This document shows, one piece after another, positions 36,501-64,000 of a stretch of DNA of 64,000 bases (position 1 is the first letter of the stretch; every line of letters starts with the position of its first letter). This DNA is from Phymorhynchus buccinoides (taxonomy: Eukaryota; Mollusca; Gastropoda; Neogastropoda; Raphitomidae). The position numbers and the translations under genes are program-made. The notes beneath the pieces are model-generated. The model was not told the origin of the DNA, searched no databases, and saw nothing but the letters and a program-made list of their open reading frames with translations. Location: NCBI GenBank assembly GCA_017654935.2, contig CM065706.1:16457841-16521840 (forward strand). The letters are read 5' to 3'.

Positions 36501-36915
36501 GTTGGCTTTGGTCCTTGCCTGTCTGACAACATCCACCCCACCAACTGTCATCAGATCCAATGTCCTGAGGGCATCCTTTCTTTGTTGGATTTGTTGTTGG
36601 CTTTGGTCCTTGCCTGTCTGACAACATCCACCCCACCAACTGTCATCAGATCCAATGTCCTGAGGGCATCCTTTCTTTGTTGGATTTATTGTTGGCTTTG
36701 GTCCTTGCCTGTCTGACAACATCCACCCCACCAACTGTCATCAGATCCAATGTCCTGAGGGCATCCTTTCTTTGTTGGATTTATTGTTGGCTTTGGTCCT
36801 TGCCTGTCTGACAACATCCACCCCACCAACTGTCATCAGATCCAATGTCCTGAGGGCATCCTTTCTTTGTTGGATTTGTTGTTGGCTTTGGTCCTTGCCT
36901 GTCTAACAACATCCA
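36501..36915. repeat. 95-bp tandem repeat (at least 4.3 copies, open at the gap)
   Basis: 'gttggctttggtccttgcct' recurs at 36501, 36596, 36691, 36786 and 36881. Units are nearly identical, differing for example by ttgtt/ttatt. 95 is not a multiple of 3, so the long frames across it are not evidence of coding. Confidence 0.95.
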
Positions 36916-37144
36916 ATAATTCAGCATACCAGCCAGTGAACAGTTAAACAAATATTAAAAAAAACCATCGATGGCGCCTCGTGCTTTTCAACCGTATGAG
37001 CGCCTTGTTCCTGAGTGGTTCTCCACCAGCCAATGCATGATGACAAGGTATCAAGCCACTTGTAAAGGTAGGTGAAGGCAGGTACAACCGTCAACATTCT
37101 ATGACACATCAGGTTCCCGTCAACATTCCATAACTTTGTCCATT

Positions 37145-37280
37145 GAATGTACACATTCTACAATTTCGCTGTAGAAAGTATACATTCTGTGCTTCATTTT
37201 CGTAGAATGTATACATTCTATGAACCAGTCGTAGAATGTATATATTCTACAATCTCATCATAGAATGCATACATTCTACG
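37145..37280. repeat. Array of five ~18-20-bp dyads (TAGAATGTATACATTCTA)
   Basis: Near-perfect palindromes centred at about 37153, 37180, 37211, 37241 and 37270: variants of gtagaatgtatacattctac separated by 10-13 bp of non-conserved spacer. It lies just beyond the 3' end of the minus-strand LINE fragment. Confidence 0.8.
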
Positions 37281-37304
37281 CGGGTCAACACTCAATTTTA
37301 CATT

Positions 37305-37690
37305 TTAATACATGACCAAATTGGTAGAAAACATTAGTGTTGCTAATTCCTTATCAATGTGATTTTTAAAGGCATTTACAGATGGTGCATTGACGGTATT
37401 ATGGGACAAACTATTCCATAAATTTATTATTCTGTTTGTAATATATGAGTGGAATTGACGGGTATTGGTTTGTTTTTTGGTTAGTTTAAAATTGTGACCT
37501 CTTAATTGTGACATTATCATGATTAGATAATTCAAAAAGCTGAGTAGTGAATCGTCTCTGAACACCTTCAATTAAATCTATATGTTTTCTTAGGTAAGGA
37601 TACCATACAGGATTACCATATTCTAGAATAGACCGAATTAAGGATTTATATAATGGAATAATGTCTTTAGTTTTGAAGTTAATAGTTTTC
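37305..37690 (-). mobile_element. LINE A reverse-transcriptase C-terminal fragment (3' part)
   Basis: Minus-strand frames (with a frameshift near 37500) show IPLYKSLIRSILEYGNPVWY, RRFTTQLF, then RQFHSYITNRIINLWNSL and AFKNHIDKEL. These are typical of the region after the catalytic domain in jockey/CR1-type non-LTR retrotransposons. It continues from 38990-39240 but is split by LINE B. Degenerate. Confidence 0.75.
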
Positions 37691-37692
37691 AT

Positions 37693-38989
37693 TATTAATC
37701 AATTCAATTCAATTCAATTCAATACAACTTTATTCATCCTTGTGTGGAAATTAAATTGTGCGATCACAGGCTCGATAAACATTACTAAAAACATTCAGAT
37801 TACATAAATCGAAACACCACAGTTAAGACAATAAGAATGCATATAACATCATCAAGGAATTAAATAAAAGAGGGAGAGAATTTGATTAGAATTATGTGAA
37901 AAACATGAAGAACGTACACTCATATAAAAACTACTAATATTTACCTAAAATAGATGAACCAATTAAGATTAATATTAAGATTACAAGGCCATGCCAGGGC
38001 TGTCACCACGTTAAACTTCACCACAAATTAATAAACAATATAAATCAATTAATATAATATATACATAAGTATCACAAATTAAAAACAACAGCAGCAACAA
38101 AGCATAGCACCGAAGTCGGTTTATACACACACACACACTCACGCACACGCACACGCACACACACACACACACACGCACGCACGCACGCGCACGCGCGCGC
38201 ACACCCAATGACACGTTAAGACAGCTGGCCTACATTCGAATTATACTGACGGATGGCAGAGGGAATGAAAGAGTTTAAGTGCCTTGATGTTCTTGCACGT
38301 GGGGCTCGCAGTCTGTCGCTTCTGTCCGATCGTCTGCTGTCAATGTCGTCATGTAAGGGGTGTGTCTCGTCGGTCATGATCGTCCTCAGTTTGTCAGTCA
38401 GTTTTCTGTTGTACATGTCGTCAAAGGGTTTGTGTTTTTTGCCCACCCCCCCACCCGCTTTCTTTATAACTTTATCTAGTCGACCTTTGTCTTGTTTTGA
38501 AATGTTCCCTCCCCAACACACTGCACCAAAGGTTAAAACACTACAGATCACAGAAGAATAAAACATTTGAAGGATTTCAGTACGAACGTTAAAAGATCTC
38601 ATTTTACGAAGACAGTAGGGGGAAGACGGGGTAAAAAGCGCATGGGCGGGTAAGAAGCCCACCCCAATTATCTCATGAAATAAAGCAAATTTCAGTCAAA
38701 TTTGTCTCATGGGCAAAACGAGACTGAAATTTGCTTCATTTTATGAGATAATTGGGGTGGGCTTCTTACCCGCCCATGCGCTTTTTACCCCGTCTTCCCC
38801 TACATACGACTGTTGAGTTTTCTTAAAAGAGCACTAGAATGTTCACACCAAGAGAGGTTTTTATCTATAGTCACACCAAGATATTTGTAGGTATCAACCT
38901 GTTCAACAATTTCATTTTTTATCGTGATCCGACTTGGTACTGGGGACTTTTTCCTGAAATCAATCACAAGTTCTTTCGTTTTCGAACGA
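37693..38989 (-). mobile_element. LINE B, 5'-truncated insertion inside LINE A
   Basis: The minus-strand protein fragment runs from KTKELVIDFRKK through VDTYKYLGVTIDKNLSW and LRKMRSFNVRTEIL to RHLNSFIPSAIRQYN, characteristic of the C-terminal part of a non-LTR retrotransposon. It ends with a (gaatt)n tail at 37697-37722 after 'gaataaagttgtatt', the usual 3' microsatellite end of such elements. A (CA/CG)n tract interrupts the 3' UTR at 38126-38205. A hairpin MITE splits its frame at 38618-38800. Confidence 0.75.
38618..38800. mobile_element. 183-bp hairpin MITE with TA target duplication
   Basis: Nearly complete fold-back: arms of about 75 bp (ggggaagacggggtaaaaag ... ctttttaccccgtcttcccc) with a short loop around 'gtctcatgggcaaaacgag'. 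TA flanks both ends. Removing the element plus one TA restores the LINE B reading across the site (RM-Y-CLRKM), which fixes the boundaries and TA target. Confidence 0.85.
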
Positions 38990-39240
38990 AATCAAACCAG
39001 CTAAACGATTTGCCTTCTTAACAATGCCATTTATATGCTCGTTAAAACTAAGATATGGATCCACAACAATTCCCAGGTCTTTTTCAGCTGTTGTACTTTC
39101 TAATTTACGAAACTCCTTACCGTCCCTCATATAATAATCATAGTTTGGATTGTGCCTACCTAAATGCAATACTTTACATTTTTCTGCATTAAATTTATTT
39201 TAAAAGCCAATTAAGTGTCTGTCCAATCGATCACTGCAAA
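38990..39240 (-). mobile_element. LINE A fragment (5' part)
   Basis: Minus-strand residues FNAEKCKVLHLGRHN, then EKDLGIVVDPYLSFNEHI and VKKANRLAGLI; the typical reverse-transcriptase thumb-region strings. A stop codon upstream (GF*NKFNAEK) shows decay. Continues at 37305-37690 on the far side of LINE B. Confidence 0.75.
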
Positions 39241-40229
39241 TAAACTGCCTTCACCAAAGGGGACTGAGAAGGGTGAGAGGTGATCTCATTCAAATAATTT
39301 TTTTTTTTTTAGCTAAACGTACAAGAATTGAAGAAGAAAAAACAAACACACCATTAAACTTTCCTCTTATATAATAGTTTGCTTTAATAAAACATTTTTT
39401 GTGTCCAATATATGTGTTTGTAAACTGAAGAGAGTAGAAGAGATGGGATGCCATGTTGGTGGATCCAGTGAATGATTCAATAGGGGAGGTCATAGAAATC
39501 GTAGTAAACACCAACATAGCTATATAGAAGACATTGACTTACAAGAATTTTTTGTGTTAATTAAGTTCTGTAGATAAAACTAGGAATAGTGATGGGAAGT
39601 TTTTTCAAAAGCGTTCTATGACTAACATTCGAACATTTTCGTTTTCTAATAGTCGGTCAATTTTTGAATTGTTTACCATCTAGCATTAAGTTTGCACCAA
39701 GTACTAATATGTTTAAAAACTCTTCTGGATAAAGAACCATTATTATTATTTTTTTAATATAAAGAATTTGATGAATACAAATATTGGCGTGAAAATAGGG
39801 TTTTACGCCCTCTTCGGCCATTTGTAAATATAAAGACGGTGGGAACAATACCGGGGGCAATACCCGGAGGCAGCGCTTAACCAGCAAAGTCCCGATCTTT
39901 TTTTTTTAACCACGCCTCGGATAAATCTCATCGGCCACAAATATTGGGACATAACATTGGCCATTCTTATTTCTTTATTTGTAGCATAGGAGAAGTTGCA
40001 TACCACCAATACAAATACTCAAATTAAAAAAAATCAAGATATAAGAAGAATGATAGGGCATACAAGGGCCGCAAGGCCCATAGTAAGCCTTTATCACTAC
40101 TTTTATACTACTAAAAGGGGGCCATAGAATAAAGTAGAAATCGAAAAAGAAACCTTGCCTAAGACTTAACTCCCTTGAACAGTTGGGTACCAAGGGGTAT
40201 AACTCTTAGTGCATGTGAAAGAATCCATC
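39241..40229. other. Intergenic sequence upstream of archease
   Basis: A T-run at 39298 and an element B copy at 39799-39938 ('ttttacgccctcttcggcca', 'cggtgggaacaataccgggg', 'ccacgcctcgg'). No TATA box or other promoter element can be assigned with confidence. The start codon context is gaatccatcATGG. Confidence 0.5.
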
Positions 40230-58058
<17,829 letters not shown>

Positions 58059-58201
58059 TGATTGAGTTGAGCTTAGCATTAGTGTAGAGCTTTTTTTTTT
58101 TTAGGGTTAATGAACTTTGTACAGTTGAAAGTTGTTATTTACATGCAGGCACATAACACTGGAACTGTGTCCAACATAAGTCACAATAATGATGATTTTC
58201 T

Positions 58202-58221
58202 GTGTGTGTGTGTGTGAGAGA

Positions 58222-58281
<60 letters not shown>

Positions 58282-58345
58282 ATTCAACCAATCTGTCCTT
58301 GAGAGAGAGGGAGAGAGAGAGAGGGAGGGAGAGAGAGAGACTTCA
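58202..58345. repeat. (GT)n/(GA)n microsatellite in the archease 3' flank
   Basis: GT then GA repeat, followed at 58610-58720 by further GA tracts and the duplicated phrase 'agaaggttaatg.gtgtg'. Confidence 0.9.
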
Positions 58346-60479
58346 GAAACTTTATTTTACAAGGAAAAGAATTTAGGCTGGGCCTAGTCTTCCATTCTGT
58401 CCTGGGCCTAGTCTTCCATTCTGTCCTTGGTTCTAAGCATGCAATACATAACTAATACTATAAATAAACATTGAGACACAGGAAAATCGCCAACAGAAGA
58501 CAACGATTAACAGTAAATGAGTAATATAGCAACTCCACCTCACTTTCTGCATGCGCGTTTACATACACACAGAGAGATTAGATTACCAGATAGGTCCAGC
58601 AAAAGAGAGAGAGAGGGAGAGAGAGAGACTTTGTAGAAGGTTAATGGGTGTGGGTATATAGATGTGTGTGGAGAGAGAGAGAGAGACTTCGTAGAAGGTT
58701 AATGTGTGTGTAGAGAGAGAGCAAAGAAATTTTTTTGGTTCTTCATCTTCAAGTTTTGTGCTGTGATCAATGGCTATAGGCTAAAGTATTTTACATTATA
58801 CTTGAACTTTATCCAAAGATGATGTGTAGCTGTTTCATTACTTATCCTTTGACTTTTAAAAAAATATTTGAAATGAAAAATAAATTGATTGTGGAGTAAA
58901 AAAATACGAATGATTCTGGTTTAAAAAAACAAACAAACAAAAAACCCAAAAGATGATTATGAGATTTAAGATCCAAAAACTGATAAAAAGTTTTTTTTAT
59001 ATAGTCTAATGAATGTAAGGACTAGAAATTATTTGAAGTAATTTATTCATACAGTGACTTCAAGAATATTGTTTAAAATTGAACAGCTTGTCAGTAAACT
59101 GCTCATGGAGTTAGATTTCCCTTTATAGTCTGCTAAAATATACTGTTGATGTCTGACATTGGGTTCTTTTACAAGGTTACAAGGGTCTGTGTGTTGAAAA
59201 AAATAGTCACTGTTTTTAAATATTGGTTTCCAACAATCATATTTTGCTTAAAAATAAATGAGGAGAATGAGTTTGTTACTATTTGCAGTGTGATGAAAGC
59301 TGCTTGTTTCTTTGTTTTTATTGATTTCCTGACAGTTTGATGTGCGGACACAGTGCATCCTCAGAGTCCTGGTTCTTTCCATTCTGAAGGGGTACGCCCC
59401 CTGTTTACAGTTTTAAGGGGTGTTTTTGCCCCCATTTTCACATTTTAAAGGGTCAAGCCGAAATATGGGAGAAACTCCACCTCACTTTCTGCATGTATGT
59501 TTACATACACAGAGAGATTAGGTTACCAGATAGCAGAAGATTGAAATACAAGCAACGTCCTTGTCTTACTCAGTTACTGTGTTAATAACGCACAGATCAT
59601 CTTTTAACCAGTCATCTTACCCAACCCCAACTTATCTTTTTAAAGGGTAAATCTCACGCATGGTTTGAGATTCTAGGGGGGGATTTCAGAGCTCTAGTGC
59701 CTAAATACACACAATATCTACGTTTTCAGGAACCTTGATCTTGTAGGACAATGGAATAATGAATTGTCCATTATGTTGTGGTTTTGACCCAAAAAAACCC
59801 ATTATGAACTTTACACTTTACTCTATGCTATGAAGCCTAACATAGATTGGATTGCGCAATCTGACAAACCAGGGTGTGGCTGCAAGTTGGGACTCGTAAT
59901 GAGCGGCGTGGGAACAACGCCAATGTATGGCCCAGAAGATGGGACAGCACCAAAAAAAAGGTGAAAAAGTTTGTGCTGACTGTTGGACAAAGGAATCACG
60001 AACTGTGCATTTTGCTGTGGTTTGAAAAAGAAAACAAAATGATGAAGTTCGTTCATTTCTGCTGCTATGATGAAAATAAACCCATCCAACAAAACAGTTG
60101 ATGCTTATTATGAATTTGACAAATCATGCCCCAGACTGTGAGTGTTTGTGTGCTCTTTGCTCCATGTGTTGTGCTCTTGATCAAATATTGAAGTTGACTC
60201 GCATCTGTGTGAAGTTTTTAATTTGCCTTGAAAAAAAATTAAACATGTTTTACACGATTTTTGTGTGTGAATTGCTTATGTTTGTAAGGGTTGACTCCTG
60301 GCCTTTTCACCATTCACGAGAAAATAACAAAACGAAACAAAAGCCACTTTTTGATTACACAGCCACGCTTTTATTGCGGACTCTGGCACTATAAAGCAGA
60401 GCGCGGAGCCAGATGCACAGAAAGCTAATAATGATGGGTGGTTGATGGTTTCCTCCCACATGGTGGTGCTTAGCGGATG
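58346..60479. other. Downstream region, no gene recognised
   Basis: Possible archease 3' UTR with AATAAA at 58463 and 58879. The phrase 'actccacctcactttctgca' followed by 'gagagatta.attaccagata' occurs at about 58530 and 59475, an unnamed repeat pair. No supported coding exon. Confidence 0.5.
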
Positions 60480-60699
60480 TTAACCCCTTCCCTGCCCAGT
60501 CCTGTCTACTTTGTAGTGTGTGATGTCATTGATGATGTCATAACTGTTCATGTCATAGTACTGGAATGATGGTTTTTGGTTTAGACAAGTCAGGAAAGTT
60601 AGATTTCTAGACCGTTTCTCAGATTGAATCTAATCTTTTAAATTTTATAATAAGAAAATGGATCATTTCTCAGTTTCCCTCTGGCAGTGAAGGGGTTAA
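60480..60699. mobile_element. TTAA-target MITE, family 2, copy 2
   Basis: TTAACCCCTTCCCTGCCCAG ... CTGGCAGTGAAGGGGTTAA, 220 bp; same body as 47448-47650. Confidence 0.8.
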
Positions 60700-61440
60700 C
60701 TTGCTAGTAGTACCCAACTGTCATTCATTCCTGCAGAGAAAGCAAAAAAACAAGAAAAAACAAACAAAACAAAACTGGCTAGTGCAGTCAACTGGAAACC
60801 TGGACAGTACTAAACATTGTACCAAATTTCACAATACTGGTACACTGTTTTATAACAGCTTGCTTTTTAAAAAAAAAAAGAAGGAAAAACCCCACAAAAA
60901 ATTGCAGAATTGCTGGCACAGGGAGAAATGAAATGAGTTTCCCTGTTTTATGCACTATACTTTTTCTTTCTTCTTCTGCGTTCCCAGGCCATAAGGCCAT
61001 AATGGGCCAGGTACAGTATGTGTCCGGTTTTCAGTTTTCACTGTTCTCCACGCTGCATACAGCCGACATTTTGATTTCGGAGGAGCTCAAAGGAAAAACA
61101 TATTTGGAAGGTGGTTTTTTTTTAAATTCAGGAGAATGGGCCAATAAGTCGGAAAGATAGTAGATGATAGAAAGCAAAGGGAAGATGCAGTCACAGAGAG
61201 TGATAGATTAGAGGAAGTTACAAGCACAGATTGTCCAGGTGGGAGAACTGTTTGTACAAAAATGAACAAGTGTTTTTGTACCCATAACAGAGAATTGAGA
61301 ATTAACTAGCAGTTTAACTACCCCCTTCCCCCAAAAACAACCCAACAGCAACAAACAAAAAATAACAAAACTATTCCAAAGGTGGTTTAGGAATGGGGTG
61401 GGTGGGGAAAGGTTGCATGGAGGTTCCTTTGATTTGATGC
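60700..61440. other. Intergenic; one repeat copy, no gene
   Basis: At 61130-61260 ('agtagatgatagaaagcaaa', 'agagtgatagattagaggaa') lies a copy of the repeat found at 18530-18670 and 16950-17090 inside the palindrome. Confidence 0.5.
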
Positions 61441-61672
61441 ACTTACATGTTGCCTTTGTGCACCACAATGAAACACCCATGCGATTCAAACCCTTGAAAT
61501 CAGGGTCTGTTATTCAATTATACTGCATTCCTAAATGTGGGTAGTAAGGATTGACCCTATTATAAATGTGTCGCAGAGAAATCCCACAATATTGCAGACG
61601 AAATCTTTTCTGAAGCCAAGTAAGTTTAATGGACATTTTTGGCCCAAAGATGGCTGGCGGCGAAAGGGTTAA
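61441..61672. mobile_element. TTAA MITE family 1, left end degraded
   Basis: Body 'tgcaccacaatgaaacaccc' and 'tcagggtctgttattcaatt', right end 'ggctggcggcgaaagggttaa' as in 46465-46710; the left terminus is not preserved. Confidence 0.65.
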
Positions 61673-61994
61673 TTCCATTCCACAGTGTTAGCTTATTCTC
61701 CCAGGAGACGCCTTCATTGCTTTCTTTACATTCAAACGATCGTCAGCTTCTGGAGGGGGCTTTGCACAAAGTTAATAGGATGGTAAGCCATTCAAATGTG
61801 TTTTCAGTAGAAGGTGGGCACCCCTTTCCACCCCTACCTTACCTCTTCTGTTAGTGTTACTGAAATAAAACAACACGTGCCCTCAACATTTGCTGCTCAT
61901 CTCTTTAACAGCAACGCACACACACACACACACGTCCTATTTTATGTTAATGTCAATGATAAAAGCCATTGGAATACGTGCTTTAATAATGCTA

Positions 61995-62375
61995 GCGCAA
62001 CGCTGAGTACCAGTAACGCCTAGTAACGGTAACGCTGAGTACAGCAAATTTGAAGCAATTCGGTTAAGAAAAGGCAGAGTTATAAGGCCCCGTTTCCCGT
62101 TGGCGCTGCTCTGAGAGTGATGCTCTCTCCCTAGTAACGGTAACGCCAAGTACTGGTAACGCTGAGTACAGCAAATTTGAAGAGATTCGGTTAAGAAACG
62201 GCGGAGTTATAACTGAGGCCCCGTTTCCCGTTGGCGCTGCTCTGAGAGTGACGCGCTCTCCCGATTTTCTTCAAATTTGCTGCCAGGCTTTGTCCCGGCC
62301 ACAGCAAGCCTGACAGCAAATTTGATGCGATTCGGTCGAAAAACAGCGGAGTTATAAAGGGTTTTGCATCATGCT
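61995..62375. repeat. ~130-bp direct repeat, two copies plus a partial third
   Basis: 'gtaacgctgagtacagcaaa' followed by 'gttggcgctgctctgagagt' occurs at about 62030-62120 and 62157-62250. A third diverged start, 'gacagcaaatttgatgcgat', is near 62310. Confidence 0.8.
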
Positions 62376-62660
62376 GCTGTTATGCGCCTAAGTAATCGAT
62401 TCGCTTCCGGTTTGGCACATCAATAGGTATGGAAAGCCAACTACCTCAAACCCGTTTAGAAACGCGGGCATAATTTCGCCTGGATTTCTCACAAACGCGC
62501 GCGCGTTTTCACATTTTCCTGGCGCGCACTTTTGCTTGGGTTCTTTAAAAAGTTGAATCAGAAAGTAAACGGAGTAAGTGTTCTTGGTTACCTCAAACAC
62601 TTTATCGGAGCACAGAAATAAAAAGGGAAAGGTTATTCACGCAGTGTTCTGTATATAGTA
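62376..62660. other. Nothing recognised
   Basis: Contains 'catgctgctgttatgcgcct' (62370-62390), also present near 18438, part of a dispersed repeat. Confidence 0.4.
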
Positions 62661-62667
62661 AGTGTCT

Positions 62668-63650
<983 letters not shown>

Positions 63651-64000
63651 GATACCTAGCCATCACGGAAATAAACATACTTGTCACCACCTTGTTAGGC
63701 CTACACATGTGAAGGCCAACACCTTCATAAACTGTAAAACAGACAATAAGCAACCAAATTGTGACAAATGATAAGAAGAAAGAAAGAAAGAAAACGAAAG
63801 AAAAAATAGGATAACCAGAAAGAATGAAAGAAAGGAAACGAGGATGAAACAAAGAATAAAAGGACAACAAAATAAGTCATACAAACACACAGAAGGAAAG
63901 AAATGAAATAACAATAGAAACAAAAAGAAAGAAAGAAAAGAGCAGTAAAGATTATGTTAGAATAACTGACACTCAGTAGGTCGAACTAAAGCATGATATG
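63651..64000. other. A/G-rich low-complexity end of window
   Basis: (GAAA)n-like repetition at 63775-63945; no gene. Confidence 0.6.

Noticed and set aside
36501..36734. WWGGCCQTGKDQ-type repeat protein on the minus strand
   Set aside because: The 95-bp unit is not a multiple of three, so the frame rotates; no coding signature.
59874..60101. 75-codon Lys-rich ORF
   Set aside because: No family features; both strands open at similar length; the surrounding sequence looks like a 3' flank.

Overview
The window is eukaryotic nuclear DNA. Its gene content fits a mollusc, most likely a marine gastropod, but this is an inference: spliced genes with kilobase introns, intronless rhodopsin-family receptors of a type expanded in gastropods, dense short transposons (MITEs, SINE-like elements, LINE scraps), long (GA)n/(CA)n tracts and two 500-base N gaps. 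Nothing prokaryotic is present.

Layout. 93-2100: a 2-kb inverted repeat with no recognisable gene, whose arms differ by many 1-base indels. 2411-6556: AT-rich sequence with a ~155-bp tandem repeat. 6557-7056: gap. 7057-28401: a palindrome with arms of about 10.7 kb and a 16-bp spacer near 17815. Each arm carries an intronless GPCR gene; the copies are 99.8% identical, transcribed head-to-head away from the centre, and each is followed by a poly(A) signal and a 44-bp minisatellite. Each arm also carries a 52-bp minisatellite, SINE-like and MITE copies, (GA)n tracts and small ORFs. 28402-31328: no recognised feature. 31329-32904 (minus): a third, unrelated peptide-type GPCR with one frameshift in a homopolymer. 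33000-36000: microsatellites, unassigned sequence. 36001-36500: gap beside a 95-bp tandem repeat. 37145-39240: an array of short dyads, then a LINE interrupted by a second LINE that itself carries a hairpin MITE.

40230-58058 (plus) is the clearest gene: archease (the RtcB/tRNA-ligase activator), reconstructed here from nine exons, including an 11-nt microexon, into a 179-codon frame. Its introns are a museum of small DNA transposons. Intron 5 holds a nested stack: a TIR element interrupted by a pogo/Tigger-like element, interrupted by a second member of that family, interrupted by another MITE. Intron 4 has a TTAA-flanked MITE inside a SINE-like element, with the empty site preserved elsewhere in the window.

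58059-64000: 3' flank with more TTAA-type MITEs, microsatellites, a 130-bp duplication and a C/G-rich inverted repeat around microsatellites.

The genes do not form a pathway: three receptors and one RNA-repair cofactor are neighbours only. The main interest is structural: the receptor palindrome, the transposon nesting with datable insertion order, and several TIR families whose targets can be read directly. All splice sites, element boundaries and identities were read by eye; no search was run.
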